Of a DNA stretch of 62,040 nt, positions 37,407 through 47,420 are shown piece by piece. The DNA comes from Acidimicrobiales bacterium (GTDB lineage: Bacteria; Actinomycetota; Acidimicrobiia; Acidimicrobiales; Ilumatobacteraceae): positions 1 to 62,040 of the forward strand of contig JAURJB010000003.1 in assembly GCA_030832455.1 (NCBI GenBank), written 5' to 3'. The number at the start of each line of letters is the position of its first letter. Position 1 is the stretch's first letter. Below the pieces are notes generated by a model that worked only from the letters and a program-made list of their open reading frames with translations, did no database searches and had not been told where the DNA came from. A program made the translations under genes and the position numbers.

Positions 37407-38744
37407 CCCATCATGGCCGCCTTCACGGCCGATTCCCGATGCCTTCACACCACCAAACGGCGCAGCCGGATCGGACACAAGCCCTCGGTTGAAACCAACC
37501 ATTCCTGTTTCCAGCAACTCTGCCGTACGCATTCCGCGAGCCGCGTCACGTGTAAACACATAACTGACTAATCCGTGCTCTACATCATTGGCTTGCCGCA
37601 TCATTTCTGTGTCATCGCTGAAAGACACAAGTGATGCAACAGGGCCAAAAATCTCGTCTTGCAAAATCTCATCTGTTGGAGAAACGTTTGCCAGAACGGT
37701 TGCCTCGTAACCAAACGCCGGAGTAGTGCTTGCTGCACCACCGCACAACACTTTGGCCCCACGCGACACTGCTGCACTTACCGCAGCAGTAACTCGCTCT
37801 TGTTGCGCACGCGACACAAGAGGCCCAAGCGTTGTTGATGGATCAAGCCCATCTCCCAATGTGAGTGCTGCCATCCGAGCAGTGAACTTGTCGGTGAATT
37901 CAGTCAGCACATTGTTGTGAATGTAAAAACGATTAGCAGCGGTACATGCCGCGCCACCATTGCGCATTTTTGCGAGCATCGCACCCTCAACTGCAAGATC
38001 GATATCTGCGTCATCAAAAACAATGAATGGCGCATTGCCACCAAGTTCCATGCTGCAATTAATAATTCGCTTGGCAGCCTGTGCAAGCAACAACGATCCA
38101 ACTCGCGTCGAACCCGTAAAGCTCAGTTTGCGGATCTTGCCCGAATCAAGCATTGCTTCAACCGCCGGGCCTGGTGGATCGGCAACTACAACATTGACCA
38201 CGCCTTCAGGCACACCTGCACGGCTCAAGATGTCGGCAATTGCCAGCGCGGTAAGTGGTGTGTCATGGGCCGGCTTCAACACCACCGTGCATCCCGCGGC
38301 AAGTGCTGGTCCAATTTTACGAGTAGCCATTGCAGCAGGAAAGTTCCATGGTGTAGCCAGCAAAGCAACACCTACCGGCTGACGCGAGACCAACAGCCAG
38401 TTGGCACCACTCGGTGCGCGCCGGTAGTCGCCATCAATGCGCACTGCTTCTTCACTAAACCAACGGAAGAACTCCGCAGCGTATGCAACTTCTGCCCGCG
38501 CATCTGAAAGCACTTTACCCATTTCCAATGTGATCGTTCGTGCGAGCGACTCTTGCTCAGCAATCATGATTTCGAACGCTTTGCGCAAGATTTCTGCCCG
38601 TGCGCGCGGAGCAGTTGCCTTCCACGATGCAAATGCATCAGCAGCAACATCGACTGCTCGCAGACAATCCGTTACCGAAGCGTTATCAACTTTGCCAATT
38701 GACATCCCTGTTACGGGATTCAGAACATCAATGTGTTGAGCCAT
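37362..38744 (-). CDS. NAD(P)-dependent aldehyde dehydrogenase (succinate-semialdehyde dehydrogenase-like)
   Basis: TPWNFPAAMATRKIGPALAAGCTVVLKPA, LSFTGSTRVG, MELGGNAPFIVFDDADID, GGAACTAANRFYIH. Confidence 0.92.
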   Translation of the reverse strand: MAQHIDVLNPVTGMSIGKVDNASVTDCLRAVDVAADAFASWKATAPRARAEILRKAFEIMIAEQESLARTITLEMGKVLSDARAEVAYAAEFFRWFSEEAVRIDGDYRRAPSGANWLLVSRQPVGVALLATPWNFPAAMATRKIGPALAAGCTVVLKPAHDTPLTALAIADILSRAGVPEGVVNVVVADPPGPAVEAMLDSGKIRKLSFTGSTRVGSLLLAQAAKRIINCSMELGGNAPFIVFDDADIDLAVEGAMLAKMRNGGAACTAANRFYIHNNVLTEFTDKFTARMAALTLGDGLDPSTTLGPLVSRAQQERVTAAVSAAVSRGAKVLCGGAASTTPAFGYEATVLANVSPTDEILQDEIFGPVASLVSFSDDTEMMRQANDVEHGLVSYVFTRDAARGMRTAELLETGMVGFNRGLVSDPAAPFGGVKASGIGREGGHDGLLAFLETKYVAGNW

Positions 38745-38753
38745 CGACAATGG

Positions 38754-39605
38754 CTATTTCTGTAACTCAACACCAGCAATTTGCTTAATGCGATCGCGCA
38801 GAAAGTCAAACGCAGTTTTGTTTTCCGCAATCAACACATCGTCTGCTGGATGCAAAAACAATGGGGTTGAAATTCGTGACCGAGTGGCGGCTTCACCAAT
38901 AGGATTGACTACGCGGTGCGTGGTGCTTGGGTAGTAGCCGTTGGTGACGTAATTCAGCATGTCGCCTGCATTGATTGCAACGCTGCCCGGATCGCACGGC
39001 ACATCGTGCCAATTTCCCGCCAGATCTCTTACCTGCAAACCCGGCTCATTTGATGCTGGCAGCACGGTGATCATGTTGATGTCTTCGTGTGCTGCCGCAC
39101 GCACCGCATCCGCCGGTTCGTCACCACGAAGTGGTGGGTAGTGCAAAATTCGTAGCAATGTTCGTTTTGTTCCATCAATCATTTGCGAAAGCGGCATCGA
39201 AAAATTCTTGGAGATCTCTGTAGGAGTATTGGCTTCAACCCAGCTCAATAATTCCGAAGCAAGCGACCAACCTGCTTGGTACATCGCTTCAGCACTTCCC
39301 GATTCATGCTCAGGCCTGCGACCCCACGGATACCAGTGGAAATACTCTTTAATATCTTTGACTTGTGCGCCGACCGCAGTTTCGGCTTCCTCAAGCGGTC
39401 GATATCCGTCTTGGTCGGTTTCGCTTGGGATGTACTCCCACTTTCGCTCTGAACGAAAAAAATCGTGCCACTCGGTCTGCAACCTCTGCACAACGTCGTA
39501 CGAAATTGGATGATTAATCAACACAGCAAAACCTGTTTCACGAAGCGATTTCGTGAATTGCGCAGGTGCATCGGGAGATGTGTAGTCGACTACAGCGACA
39601 TCCAT
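38754..39605 (-). CDS. 2OG-Fe(II) oxygenase / isopenicillin-N synthase family
   Basis: AAHEDINMITVLP (HxD), TTHRVVNP (His) and TRSRISTPLF. Confidence 0.87.
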   Translation of the reverse strand: MDVAVVDYTSPDAPAQFTKSLRETGFAVLINHPISYDVVQRLQTEWHDFFRSERKWEYIPSETDQDGYRPLEEAETAVGAQVKDIKEYFHWYPWGRRPEHESGSAEAMYQAGWSLASELLSWVEANTPTEISKNFSMPLSQMIDGTKRTLLRILHYPPLRGDEPADAVRAAAHEDINMITVLPASNEPGLQVRDLAGNWHDVPCDPGSVAINAGDMLNYVTNGYYPSTTHRVVNPIGEAATRSRISTPLFLHPADDVLIAENKTAFDFLRDRIKQIAGVELQK

Positions 39606-39675
39606 GCCCTTAACACTACGACCCAAGTCGGACGATCGCCACTCTTGCAATAGCTGCAATCACTAGTGTGGCAAG

Positions 39676-40860
39676 GTGCAAATACGGCGTCTCGTTCTCA
39701 TATTGCAGATTGCGATGGGCGTCCTGGCCGCTGGTTATGGGGTGATGTTCACCATGCTGGATGACTGGCGAAGTGAGTACGGAATTCAAGAGACCGGCCT
39801 CAGCATGATCATCGCGATCGGCTTTTTTACGTCATTTGTTGCGCAACTCACAATTGCGCCACTGGCCGACAAGGGCCATGCACGAAAACTTCTCAGTTTG
39901 GGAATGCTCGCCAATGCTGCAGGCGCCATCATGATGGCTTTCGGCGAATCACTTCCCGCGTTTCTTCTTGGGCGATTCGTCATGGGCCTTGGTACTGGAA
40001 TCGCAATTCCTGCAATTAAACGAATCGTCATTGTGAGCGACCCAGAAAACATTGGACGCAACTTGGGACGTGGCGTTTCCATCGAAGTTGCAGGGTTTGC
40101 AATTGGACCTGTTATCTCGGCGCTCACCATTGACGCTTTCAATCTCGCAGCACCATTCATCATCATCACAGCGCTCACGATGGTATTTGGAATCATCATC
40201 TCGCAACTCAACATTTCAGAAACTGCAGTTGAAGATCGAACTGATGAACGTTTTGCGCTCGACTTACTCAAATTGCGACCCGTGCTTGGTTCAATTTTGG
40301 TGGGTCTTGCTCTGTACGTGATGATCGGCGTGTACGACTCGTTGTGGGTCATCATGATGGCCGATTTACAAGCGCCAAACTGGGTTGGCAACGCAGGTGT
40401 TGCATTGTTTGGCTTGCCCTGGATTTTCTTTGGAACGCTCGGCGGAAAAATTGCTCAGCGACACGGCCCACTTCGCGTCAGTGCCTTAGGTCTTGCAATG
40501 GGTGCTTTGTTTATGACGTCGTATGGGTTCTTGTCAATGCCGTATCTCATGCTCGGCATCGGACTGAGCCAGTCGATACTTGATTCACTCACGGTGACTG
40601 GCACTGGTATCGCCGTTGCTCAGGCAACACCTCCCGAACGTCAAGCAGGAGCATCTGGTTTGCTCGGCGGCATGCAAACACTGACCGGCGGTGTTTCTGC
40701 TGTCGCAGCAGGTGTGATGTATGAACACTTCGGTCAGGAATTTGCCTTCTCGGCCACAGGAATTGTGATGGCCCTACTCGTTACCTTCGGCTGTGTGCTT
40801 GCGGGCAAAAAATGGTTGCAAAAACCTTCGCCTGAACTGGCCTTATCAGGCAGGGCCTGA
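39676..40860 (+). CDS. MFS transporter
   Basis: 12-TM pattern; FLLGRFVMGLGTGIAIPAIKRI. Confidence 0.87.
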   Translation: MQIRRLVLILQIAMGVLAAGYGVMFTMLDDWRSEYGIQETGLSMIIAIGFFTSFVAQLTIAPLADKGHARKLLSLGMLANAAGAIMMAFGESLPAFLLGRFVMGLGTGIAIPAIKRIVIVSDPENIGRNLGRGVSIEVAGFAIGPVISALTIDAFNLAAPFIIITALTMVFGIIISQLNISETAVEDRTDERFALDLLKLRPVLGSILVGLALYVMIGVYDSLWVIMMADLQAPNWVGNAGVALFGLPWIFFGTLGGKIAQRHGPLRVSALGLAMGALFMTSYGFLSMPYLMLGIGLSQSILDSLTVTGTGIAVAQATPPERQAGASGLLGGMQTLTGGVSAVAAGVMYEHFGQEFAFSATGIVMALLVTFGCVLAGKKWLQKPSPELALSGRA

Positions 40861-42168
40861 GAACATTCCACCATTTCGCTCATACGTCGTTACTGGCGAC
40901 TTGTCGTCCTCGTAACGATTGATTTCGGCTCTGCCAACAACGTGCCAGTGCACTTCATCTGGCCCATCAGCAAGGCGCAATGTGCGCTGACCTGCATACA
41001 ACCGAGCAAGTGGTGTCCACTGTGAAATACCTGTGGCACCAAATACTTGAATGGCTTCGTCAATGATCTTGCACACACGCTCCGGGACCATGGCCTTTAC
41101 AGCACTTACCCAAATCCGTGCCTCCGAATTACCCATCGTGTCCATTGCTTTTGCGGCACGCAACACCATCAGTCGCATTGCTTCTAGTTCAATCCGAGCT
41201 TTGGCAATGGTTTCCGTGTTCTTCCCCAGGCGAGCAATCGGCTTGCCAAATGCTTCACGCGAAAGTCCGCGGCGAATCATTAATTCGAGTGCGCGCTCGC
41301 CTGCACCAATCGAACGCATGCAGTGATGAATACGACCTGGGCCTAAACGAACTTGTGAAATCTCAAAGCCACGACCTTCGCCAAGCAACATGTTTGATGC
41401 AGGCACGCGAACGTCACTAAAGCGCAGATGCATGTGGCCGTGCGGTGCATCGTCTTCGCCGAATACTTCCATTGGGCCAAGAATCTGCACACCAGGTGTA
41501 TCCATTGGTACCAAAATTTGGGAGTGACGCTTGTGTGGAGGCGCATCTGGGCTTGTCAGCAACATACAAATCATGATCTTGCAACGTGGGTCACCAGCAC
41601 CTGAGATGTAGTACTTCTCGCCGTTGATCAACCATTCATCGCCATCAAGTACCGCACGACATTCCAGATTCTTTGCATCAGAAGATGCAACATCAGGTTC
41701 GGTCATTGCATACGCCGAGCGAATCTCGCCAGCAAGCAGTGGCTTCAACCACTTCTCCTTTTGTTCAGGAGTACCAACTCGCTCCAACACTTCCATATTG
41801 CCGGTGTCTGGTGCACTGCAATTCATTGCTTCTGATGCAATGGGGTTCTTACCAAGTTCTACAGCGATATATGCGTAGTCCAGGTTCGATAGGCCTTCTC
41901 CGGTTTCGGAATTTGGCAAGAAGAAGTTCCACAATCCCTTTGCTCGCGCTTTGCGCTTGAGCTCTTCCAGTACTTCAAGTTGACCTTCGCCATATTGCCA
42001 GCGATCAGGTCGTCCTTCGCCTAGTGCAAAGTACTTTTCAGTCACTGGCTCTACTTCGTTGGCAATGAATTCTTTTACTGCGTTGTACAACGGCACTGCT
42101 TTTGCCGACATGGCCAAGTTCATTGCGTCGTCAGTGGTGATTCCTGAGTACATTCCGGGAGCTGGCAT
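40846..42168 (-). CDS. Acyl-CoA dehydrogenase family protein
   Basis: YAMTEPDVASSDAKNLECRAVLDGDEWLINGEKYYISGAGDPRCK, VFGATGISQWTPLARLYAGQRTLRLADGPDEVH. Confidence 0.93.
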   Translation of the reverse strand: MPAPGMYSGITTDDAMNLAMSAKAVPLYNAVKEFIANEVEPVTEKYFALGEGRPDRWQYGEGQLEVLEELKRKARAKGLWNFFLPNSETGEGLSNLDYAYIAVELGKNPIASEAMNCSAPDTGNMEVLERVGTPEQKEKWLKPLLAGEIRSAYAMTEPDVASSDAKNLECRAVLDGDEWLINGEKYYISGAGDPRCKIMICMLLTSPDAPPHKRHSQILVPMDTPGVQILGPMEVFGEDDAPHGHMHLRFSDVRVPASNMLLGEGRGFEISQVRLGPGRIHHCMRSIGAGERALELMIRRGLSREAFGKPIARLGKNTETIAKARIELEAMRLMVLRAAKAMDTMGNSEARIWVSAVKAMVPERVCKIIDEAIQVFGATGISQWTPLARLYAGQRTLRLADGPDEVHWHVVGRAEINRYEDDKSPVTTYERNGGMFSGPA

Positions 42169-42201
42169 GCCCCCACGCTACCCCCGTCGGATTAAGAGGT
42201 C

Positions 42202-42624
42202 TTAGTTGAGGATGACTAAAGGAATCTCGCGGTCAGTTCGCTGCTGGTACCCCGCATAACCCTTATATCGCTGTTCAACAATGGGCCACATACGCGCACG
42301 TTCTTCTGTTGTTGCAGTGCGGGCCGTCATCATTTTGCTTGGTCCACCTTTGTAGCGAACTTGCACTTGTGGATTGGCTACCAAATTGACGTACCACGCA
42401 GGATGGAAATCGTCTCCACCGCGTGAGGCAACGATCACGATGGATTCACCTTCTTGAAGTGGTGACGTCAACATGCAACTGCGGGGTTTGCCTGTTTTCC
42501 GACCAATAGTGGTCAATTCGAGTACTGGCATGTTTCCTGCCGTCCAACCCGCTTTGCCGCGCGATACACCAAGAATCAAACGGTGAATAGCATTCATTGA
42601 CTTCAACGCAAAATTGCTTGGCAT
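42202..42624 (-). CDS. Deazaflavin (F420)-dependent nitroreductase family protein
   Basis: GRKTGKPRSCMLTSPLQEGESIVIVASRGGDDFHPAWYVNLVANPQVQV. Confidence 0.9.
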   Translation of the reverse strand: MPSNFALKSMNAIHRLILGVSRGKAGWTAGNMPVLELTTIGRKTGKPRSCMLTSPLQEGESIVIVASRGGDDFHPAWYVNLVANPQVQVRYKGGPSKMMTARTATTEERARMWPIVEQRYKGYAGYQQRTDREIPLVILN

Positions 42625-42677
42625 TGCACACCCCTTCAGTTGTCTACCGAACTTACAAAGATCGTAGTCTTACCAGT

Positions 42678-43448
42678 ATGAAAGACATCTTCTCGCTTAA
42701 AGGCAAAGTTGCACTCGTTACTGGCGGATCGCGCGGAATTGGCGCCATGATCGTGCAAGGTTTCCTTGAGCACGGATGCACACGGGTGTACATCACTGCT
42801 CGCAAGGCGGCACAATGTGATGCTGCTGCGAAAGAGCTTTCTATGTATGGCGAGTGCATTTCAATCCCTGGTGATGTTTCAACCCAAGAAGGCATTGCTG
42901 CGCTTGCAAAGGAAATTGCACAGCGTGAACCAAAACTTGACATCTTGGTGAATAACGCAGGGGCAGCATGGGGTGCAGATTTTGATGAATTCCCGGAAAG
43001 CGGTTGGGACAAGACGGTTGACCTCAACATGAAGACGCCGTTTTTCCTTACACAAGCACTTGCACCACAACTTCGTGCTGCAGCTTCAGCGTCTAGCCTT
43101 GCAAAAGTCATCAACATTGCATCAATTGATGGAATCTCAATCAACCCCATGGAGACATACCCATACGCCGCAAGTAAGGCAGGTCTGATTCATATGACGA
43201 AGCGCATGGCGCTACGACTTGCTAAGGACAACATCATTGTCAGCGCAATTGCGCCAGGAGCATTTGCCTCCGAAATGAACAAAGTTGCTCGAGATCATGG
43301 AGATGCGATTGCTGCAGCAATTCCTTCGGGCCGAATCGGAACACCTGAAGACATGGCTGGCGCTGCAATCTTTTTAGCCTCGCGCGCCGGTGACTACGTT
43401 GTTGGCTCAACCATCATTGTTGATGGTGGCGTTACGCACGCGAGGTAG
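42678..43448 (+). CDS. SDR-family oxidoreductase
   Basis: KVALVTGGSRGIGAMIVQGF, NNAGAAWG, YAASKAGLIHMTKRMA; ATG 42678. Confidence 0.92.
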   Translation: MKDIFSLKGKVALVTGGSRGIGAMIVQGFLEHGCTRVYITARKAAQCDAAAKELSMYGECISIPGDVSTQEGIAALAKEIAQREPKLDILVNNAGAAWGADFDEFPESGWDKTVDLNMKTPFFLTQALAPQLRAAASASSLAKVINIASIDGISINPMETYPYAASKAGLIHMTKRMALRLAKDNIIVSAIAPGAFASEMNKVARDHGDAIAAAIPSGRIGTPEDMAGAAIFLASRAGDYVVGSTIIVDGGVTHAR

Positions 43449-43902
43449 CAGTTACCGCAATTGCATCGAGTGTTGCTGTCATGTTTTTTAAGTTGTGTAC
43501 GGCGCGATCATCAACATTGCTGAGTTTTCCACCAAGCCAGGTACTGAATTTTCCGCGACGATCAATCCATGAATGTGTCACCCGTGAACCAGTAGCGGTT
43601 GGTTCGATCTCGTACACCCAATCACACCACTGAGTTCCAAATACTGTGAGTGCAAACGAGAACTTTCGTGGTGCATTCATTTCAGTAATCGTTACTTCGG
43701 CGCTCCAGTTCTTCTTGCCGTTTTGATTCTTTCCCTTGAACCGCGCACCAACAGATGGACCAGTAGCACCTTTTAGCCACTCGCCACCACGATTCTCTGG
43801 CGACCACTCACCCATTCTCGGAAGATCAGTAACAAGAGCCCAGATTGATTCGGGTGATGCTGAAATATCCTTGGTTACAGAAACTGGTGTGCGTGTAGTC
43901 AT
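43432..43902 (-). CDS. SRPBCC-family protein
   Basis: VTKDISASPESIWALVTDLPRMGEWSPENRGGEWL. Start shortened to 43902. Confidence 0.85.
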   Translation of the reverse strand: MTTRTPVSVTKDISASPESIWALVTDLPRMGEWSPENRGGEWLKGATGPSVGARFKGKNQNGKKNWSAEVTITEMNAPRKFSFALTVFGTQWCDWVYEIEPTATGSRVTHSWIDRRGKFSTWLGGKLSNVDDRAVHNLKNMTATLDAIAVTATSRA

Positions 43903-43925
43903 GACCTTGAGTCTTACCGAAATAT

Positions 43926-44405
43926 CTAGTGCGTGTAGCGCGCTAACGCTTCTTGAATCTCTTTGGTTGCCACGTCGCGACCTTCCCATCCCTTGACGGT
44001 GGTGTCTTTGTTTGGCTCAAGCAATTTGTAGACCTCGAAGAAGTTGCCCACTTCGTCCAGCAAATGCTCAGGCAGGTCTTCAATATCTTGGTAAGCCGCG
44101 TAGCGCGGATCGTGTGAAGCAACACAGAACACTTTTGCGTCTGGGCCTTTTTCGTCCGACATCCAGAACACTGCAACAGGTCGCACCATTACATGGCACC
44201 CTGAAAATGTTGGCTGGCTGAGCCACACCAGCGCATCAAGAGGATCGCCGTCTTCACCAAGTGTGTTCGGGAAAAAGCCATAATCAAGCGGGTACTGGGT
44301 GGCCGTGAACAATGTTCGATCGAGCCAAATCTCACCTGTGTCGTGATTCATTTCGTACTTGTTTCGCGACCCCTGAGGGATCTCGACGATCATTTCAACT
44401 TCCAT
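43926..44405 (-). CDS. ppa: Inorganic pyrophosphatase
   Basis: IPQGSRNKYEMNHDTGEIWLDRTLFTATQYPLDYGFFPNTLGEDGDPLDALV. Start 44405 from TAGGAT-N6-ATG. Confidence 0.96.
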   Translation of the reverse strand: MEVEMIVEIPQGSRNKYEMNHDTGEIWLDRTLFTATQYPLDYGFFPNTLGEDGDPLDALVWLSQPTFSGCHVMVRPVAVFWMSDEKGPDAKVFCVASHDPRYAAYQDIEDLPEHLLDEVGNFFEVYKLLEPNKDTTVKGWEGRDVATKEIQEALARYTH

Positions 44406-44433
44406 GGACACATCCTACGGAGCGCTTTGCCGC

Positions 44434-45015
44434 CTACTTCAGCACGCGGTTGATAATTGAGCGAACCTTTTCAATTCCTTCATTGGTACTCGCACTTGTC
44501 CAGACCACTTCCGTTGGATCCACTTCGCAATTCTTCGCCAAGTCCCGCTTTCGAGTGTCACGTTGCGAGGGTTTCACTTTGTCATGCTTCGTGGCGATGA
44601 TCTGGAAGTCCACTTCACTTGCCCGCAATTGCTCCAGCATCATCAGGTCGAGATCAGTCGGCCCAATGACACCATCTACTAACACCAAAATGAGGTCGAG
44701 CTCTTCGCGCTCATTTAGATACCCAACAATCATTTTTTCCCAGCCGCGCTTCAACTTGCCAGCAACCGCGGCATACCCATACCCGGGAAGATCGACCACG
44801 GTTCCGCCGCTTACTGTCTGGAACAAGTTGATCAATTGAGTTCGCCCTGGCGTATTCGATACCCGTGCCAAATTTTTACGATTGCAGACCGCATTCAACA
44901 ACGACGACTTCCCCACATTGGAGCGACCAACGAGTGCGATTTCGGCTTTTGATTCGGGCAACTGATCAACATTGGTTGCTGAAATTACAAACTCCATAGT
45001 GATGGGTTTAGTCAC
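44434..45015 (-). CDS. engB: Ribosome-biogenesis GTP-binding protein EngB/YsxC
   Basis: ALVGRSNVGKSSLLNAVCNRKNLARVSNTPGRTQLINLF, VVDLPGYGYA, IATKHDKVK. Confidence 0.94.
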   Translation of the reverse strand: MTKPITMEFVISATNVDQLPESKAEIALVGRSNVGKSSLLNAVCNRKNLARVSNTPGRTQLINLFQTVSGGTVVDLPGYGYAAVAGKLKRGWEKMIVGYLNEREELDLILVLVDGVIGPTDLDLMMLEQLRASEVDFQIIATKHDKVKPSQRDTRKRDLAKNCEVDPTEVVWTSASTNEGIEKVRSIINRVLK

Positions 45016-45054
45016 AGCGCAAGGCTACGAGCCAGCGCACCCTAAAGTGGCGAC

Positions 45055-45449
45055 ATGGTGTGACGCATCGGTGTAATTGGCACAGGAATGATGGGGTACG
45101 CCAAGCAATAGGTGCCCACAATTCTGTTGCGGAGTTTAGAGATCACCGTAAATTGTTGAATTCTGGAGAAGTTGGCGCCAATCTCATCGCCCAGTCACCT
45201 CCCGTTCGCGTCTTGGCTCGTGGTGCACAAGATGTAAATCACTTGGATGAGTTTTATGACAGCGAACGCTCTGACATTTTGGACAACGCATACGTGATCG
45301 TCAAGTTTGTACACGCAGTGACGACGCGTAGCAATCCTGAAGTTATGGTCAATGTCGGACTGTGGTCAGTGGTCATTGGTGTTGCAACACATCGCGCGAT
45401 TGATGAACGAAGTATTGTTGAAATCAGCGAATTTAATCTTCAAACGTAA
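45055..45449 (+). pseudogene. Decayed NAD(P)-binding oxidoreductase remnant (Gfo/Idh/MocA-like, tentative)
   Basis: ATG GTG TGA then RIGVIGTGMMG (Rossmann GxGxxG) in a frame that soon stops; the rest continues in another frame (the track ORF 45060..45449). Confidence 0.6.
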
Positions 45450-46923
45450 CTTTTGCACCTGCGCTCGCCAATTGTGCATCTGTTGGCTTGCGGTAAATCA
45501 AAATCATCAAAATTCCAGCAACGATGTACAGCACACCATTGATGTTCCATGCCGTGTGATACGCGGAAAGATCTAACTTTGCGGTTTCATCAACCCACAC
45601 CAACGGAGAACCTAATGCTGCGGCGTCTTGTGCTCGCTGCCCCAGTGAATACACTTGCTTAAACGCCGGAGCAGCAACTGTGAGTGCAATCGCCGACCCA
45701 AGCGCGGTGCCAATCTGGCGAGTTGTGGTATTGAGTGCAGAACCCATTGCAAACTTTGCAGGAGGAAGAAATGCCGTTGCCGCACTAGACAACGTAGAGA
45801 TACACAATCCAACGCCCATTCCCGTCACCAACATCCATGGCAAATAGTGCGTTACAAAGTTTGGTTCGGTTGTGATCAAGTTGGTCATCATCAACGTGCC
45901 AAAACTCAACATCACCGAGCCTGCAAACAGCACTCGTGCATGACCCCATTTCATGGCATATTTGCCTGCAAAAGGAGCAATGAACGCAGCAGTTGCTGGG
46001 CCTGCAAATGTGGCCAGGCCCGAGCGCACCACGCTGTAGTCCCACACCTCTTGCAACCATGTGGTGTTTAACAACCACATGCCAATGAAGCCAACACTGA
46101 ACAACACGCCCGACAAGTTTGAAGCAACCACGAACGGAAGCTTGAATAACGATAAATCAAGTAATGGACTTTCGGTTACTTGGCATCTGCGAATGAAGCC
46201 ACCGATCAAAATGAGACCAACCACCATCGCGATTCCAGAACGGATATCAACGAACCCCCACTGTTCGCTTTGCGAAATCGCGAGAACGACTAACGCAACA
46301 CCCGAAAACCCGAGCACAACACTTGGGTAATCCACTTTCCTCTGAGCGTTCTCGTCCTTGCTTTCATGCAAAATTTTGCGGCCTACAAGAACCGTGAACA
46401 GACAGAACGGAATATTCACAAAAAAGAGTGAGCGCCACCCCCACCACTCCACCAATACTCCGCCGGCGCTTGGCCCAATCGCCGCAGCCAATCCGCCAAC
46501 CGAACCCCAAATCGCAATTGCTTGGGTGCGCTTCTCCACAGGAAACTCGGGAAGAACAAGTGCAATTGATGCAGGGGTGAGTTGTGCTCCACCAATTGCC
46601 TGAACCACTCGGGCAAGCACAAGTGTGATCGCCGATGGAGCAAACCCGCACAGCGCAGATCCAATGCTGAAAATGATGAGACCGCGCAAAAATGAACGCT
46701 TGCGACCAAACACGTCAGCGAAGCGTCCTGCTGTGAGCAACCCTGCCGCATACGCAATGGAATACGCCGAGAACACCCACGTCAAAATATTTGCTTGATC
46801 GCGACCGAATGTTTCTTCAATCTCTCCACGTGCAACGACCACGATGCTCAAATCGAGCGAAACAAGAAACGTAGCAATCGCCGTAAGACTGAGTACCTGA
46901 TATGGGCGAGATATTTTGACCAC
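45433..46923 (-). CDS. MFS drug:H+ antiporter (DHA2/EmrB-QacA type, 14 TM)
   Basis: SLDLSIVVVARGEIEETFG, RFADVFGRKRSFLRGL, VQAIGGAQLTPASIALV. Confidence 0.93.
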   Translation of the reverse strand: MVKISRPYQVLSLTAIATFLVSLDLSIVVVARGEIEETFGRDQANILTWVFSAYSIAYAAGLLTAGRFADVFGRKRSFLRGLIIFSIGSALCGFAPSAITLVLARVVQAIGGAQLTPASIALVLPEFPVEKRTQAIAIWGSVGGLAAAIGPSAGGVLVEWWGWRSLFFVNIPFCLFTVLVGRKILHESKDENAQRKVDYPSVVLGFSGVALVVLAISQSEQWGFVDIRSGIAMVVGLILIGGFIRRCQVTESPLLDLSLFKLPFVVASNLSGVLFSVGFIGMWLLNTTWLQEVWDYSVVRSGLATFAGPATAAFIAPFAGKYAMKWGHARVLFAGSVMLSFGTLMMTNLITTEPNFVTHYLPWMLVTGMGVGLCISTLSSAATAFLPPAKFAMGSALNTTTRQIGTALGSAIALTVAAPAFKQVYSLGQRAQDAAALGSPLVWVDETAKLDLSAYHTAWNINGVLYIVAGILMILIYRKPTDAQLASAGAKVTFED

Positions 46924-46943
46924 GCACCACAGTAACCCTTTGG

Positions 46944-47393
46944 CTATTGCGTAATCGTGCTGAAGTCTTCCGAGCGAGGCAGAGAAAGTATTGCCTTCAT
47001 AAGGTTTTCGGGTGGCGCAATCATCTTGCGCGTCGCGAGATCAAAGAAGGCAACCAGGCTCGAAATCTTGCATGCAAGTTTTCCATTGGCCTTAATGAAC
47101 TGATTGCGAAGAATAAATCGAGTGTTGTCCTCGCTGATGCCAGCAAGTTCATTCGTCACCGTGAGATCTTCAGCCAGTCGCACTTCACGTTTGTATTCGA
47201 TTTCATCTTTCAACACAACCGGCCCTAAGCCAGCACCAAAAAACTCGGTGAGTGTGTAGCCATTGGCATTAAAAAATTCCATCCGCGAATTAGCAGAAAT
47301 GTCGAGAAACGCAACATTTCGCATGTGGCCGTTGGAGTCGATCTCACCCCAACGCGATCGAATATGAATTTCAGAGCGATTATCAGATGCCAT
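46944..47393 (-). CDS. Acyl-CoA thioesterase, hot-dog fold
   Basis: SRWGEIDSNGHMRNVAFLDISANSRMEFF; start at ATG 47393. Confidence 0.85.
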   Translation of the reverse strand: MASDNRSEIHIRSRWGEIDSNGHMRNVAFLDISANSRMEFFNANGYTLTEFFGAGLGPVVLKDEIEYKREVRLAEDLTVTNELAGISEDNTRFILRNQFIKANGKLACKISSLVAFFDLATRKMIAPPENLMKAILSLPRSEDFSTITQ

Positions 47394-47420
47394 GAACCCC
47401 AAGGTTAGATCAGCGGCGAA

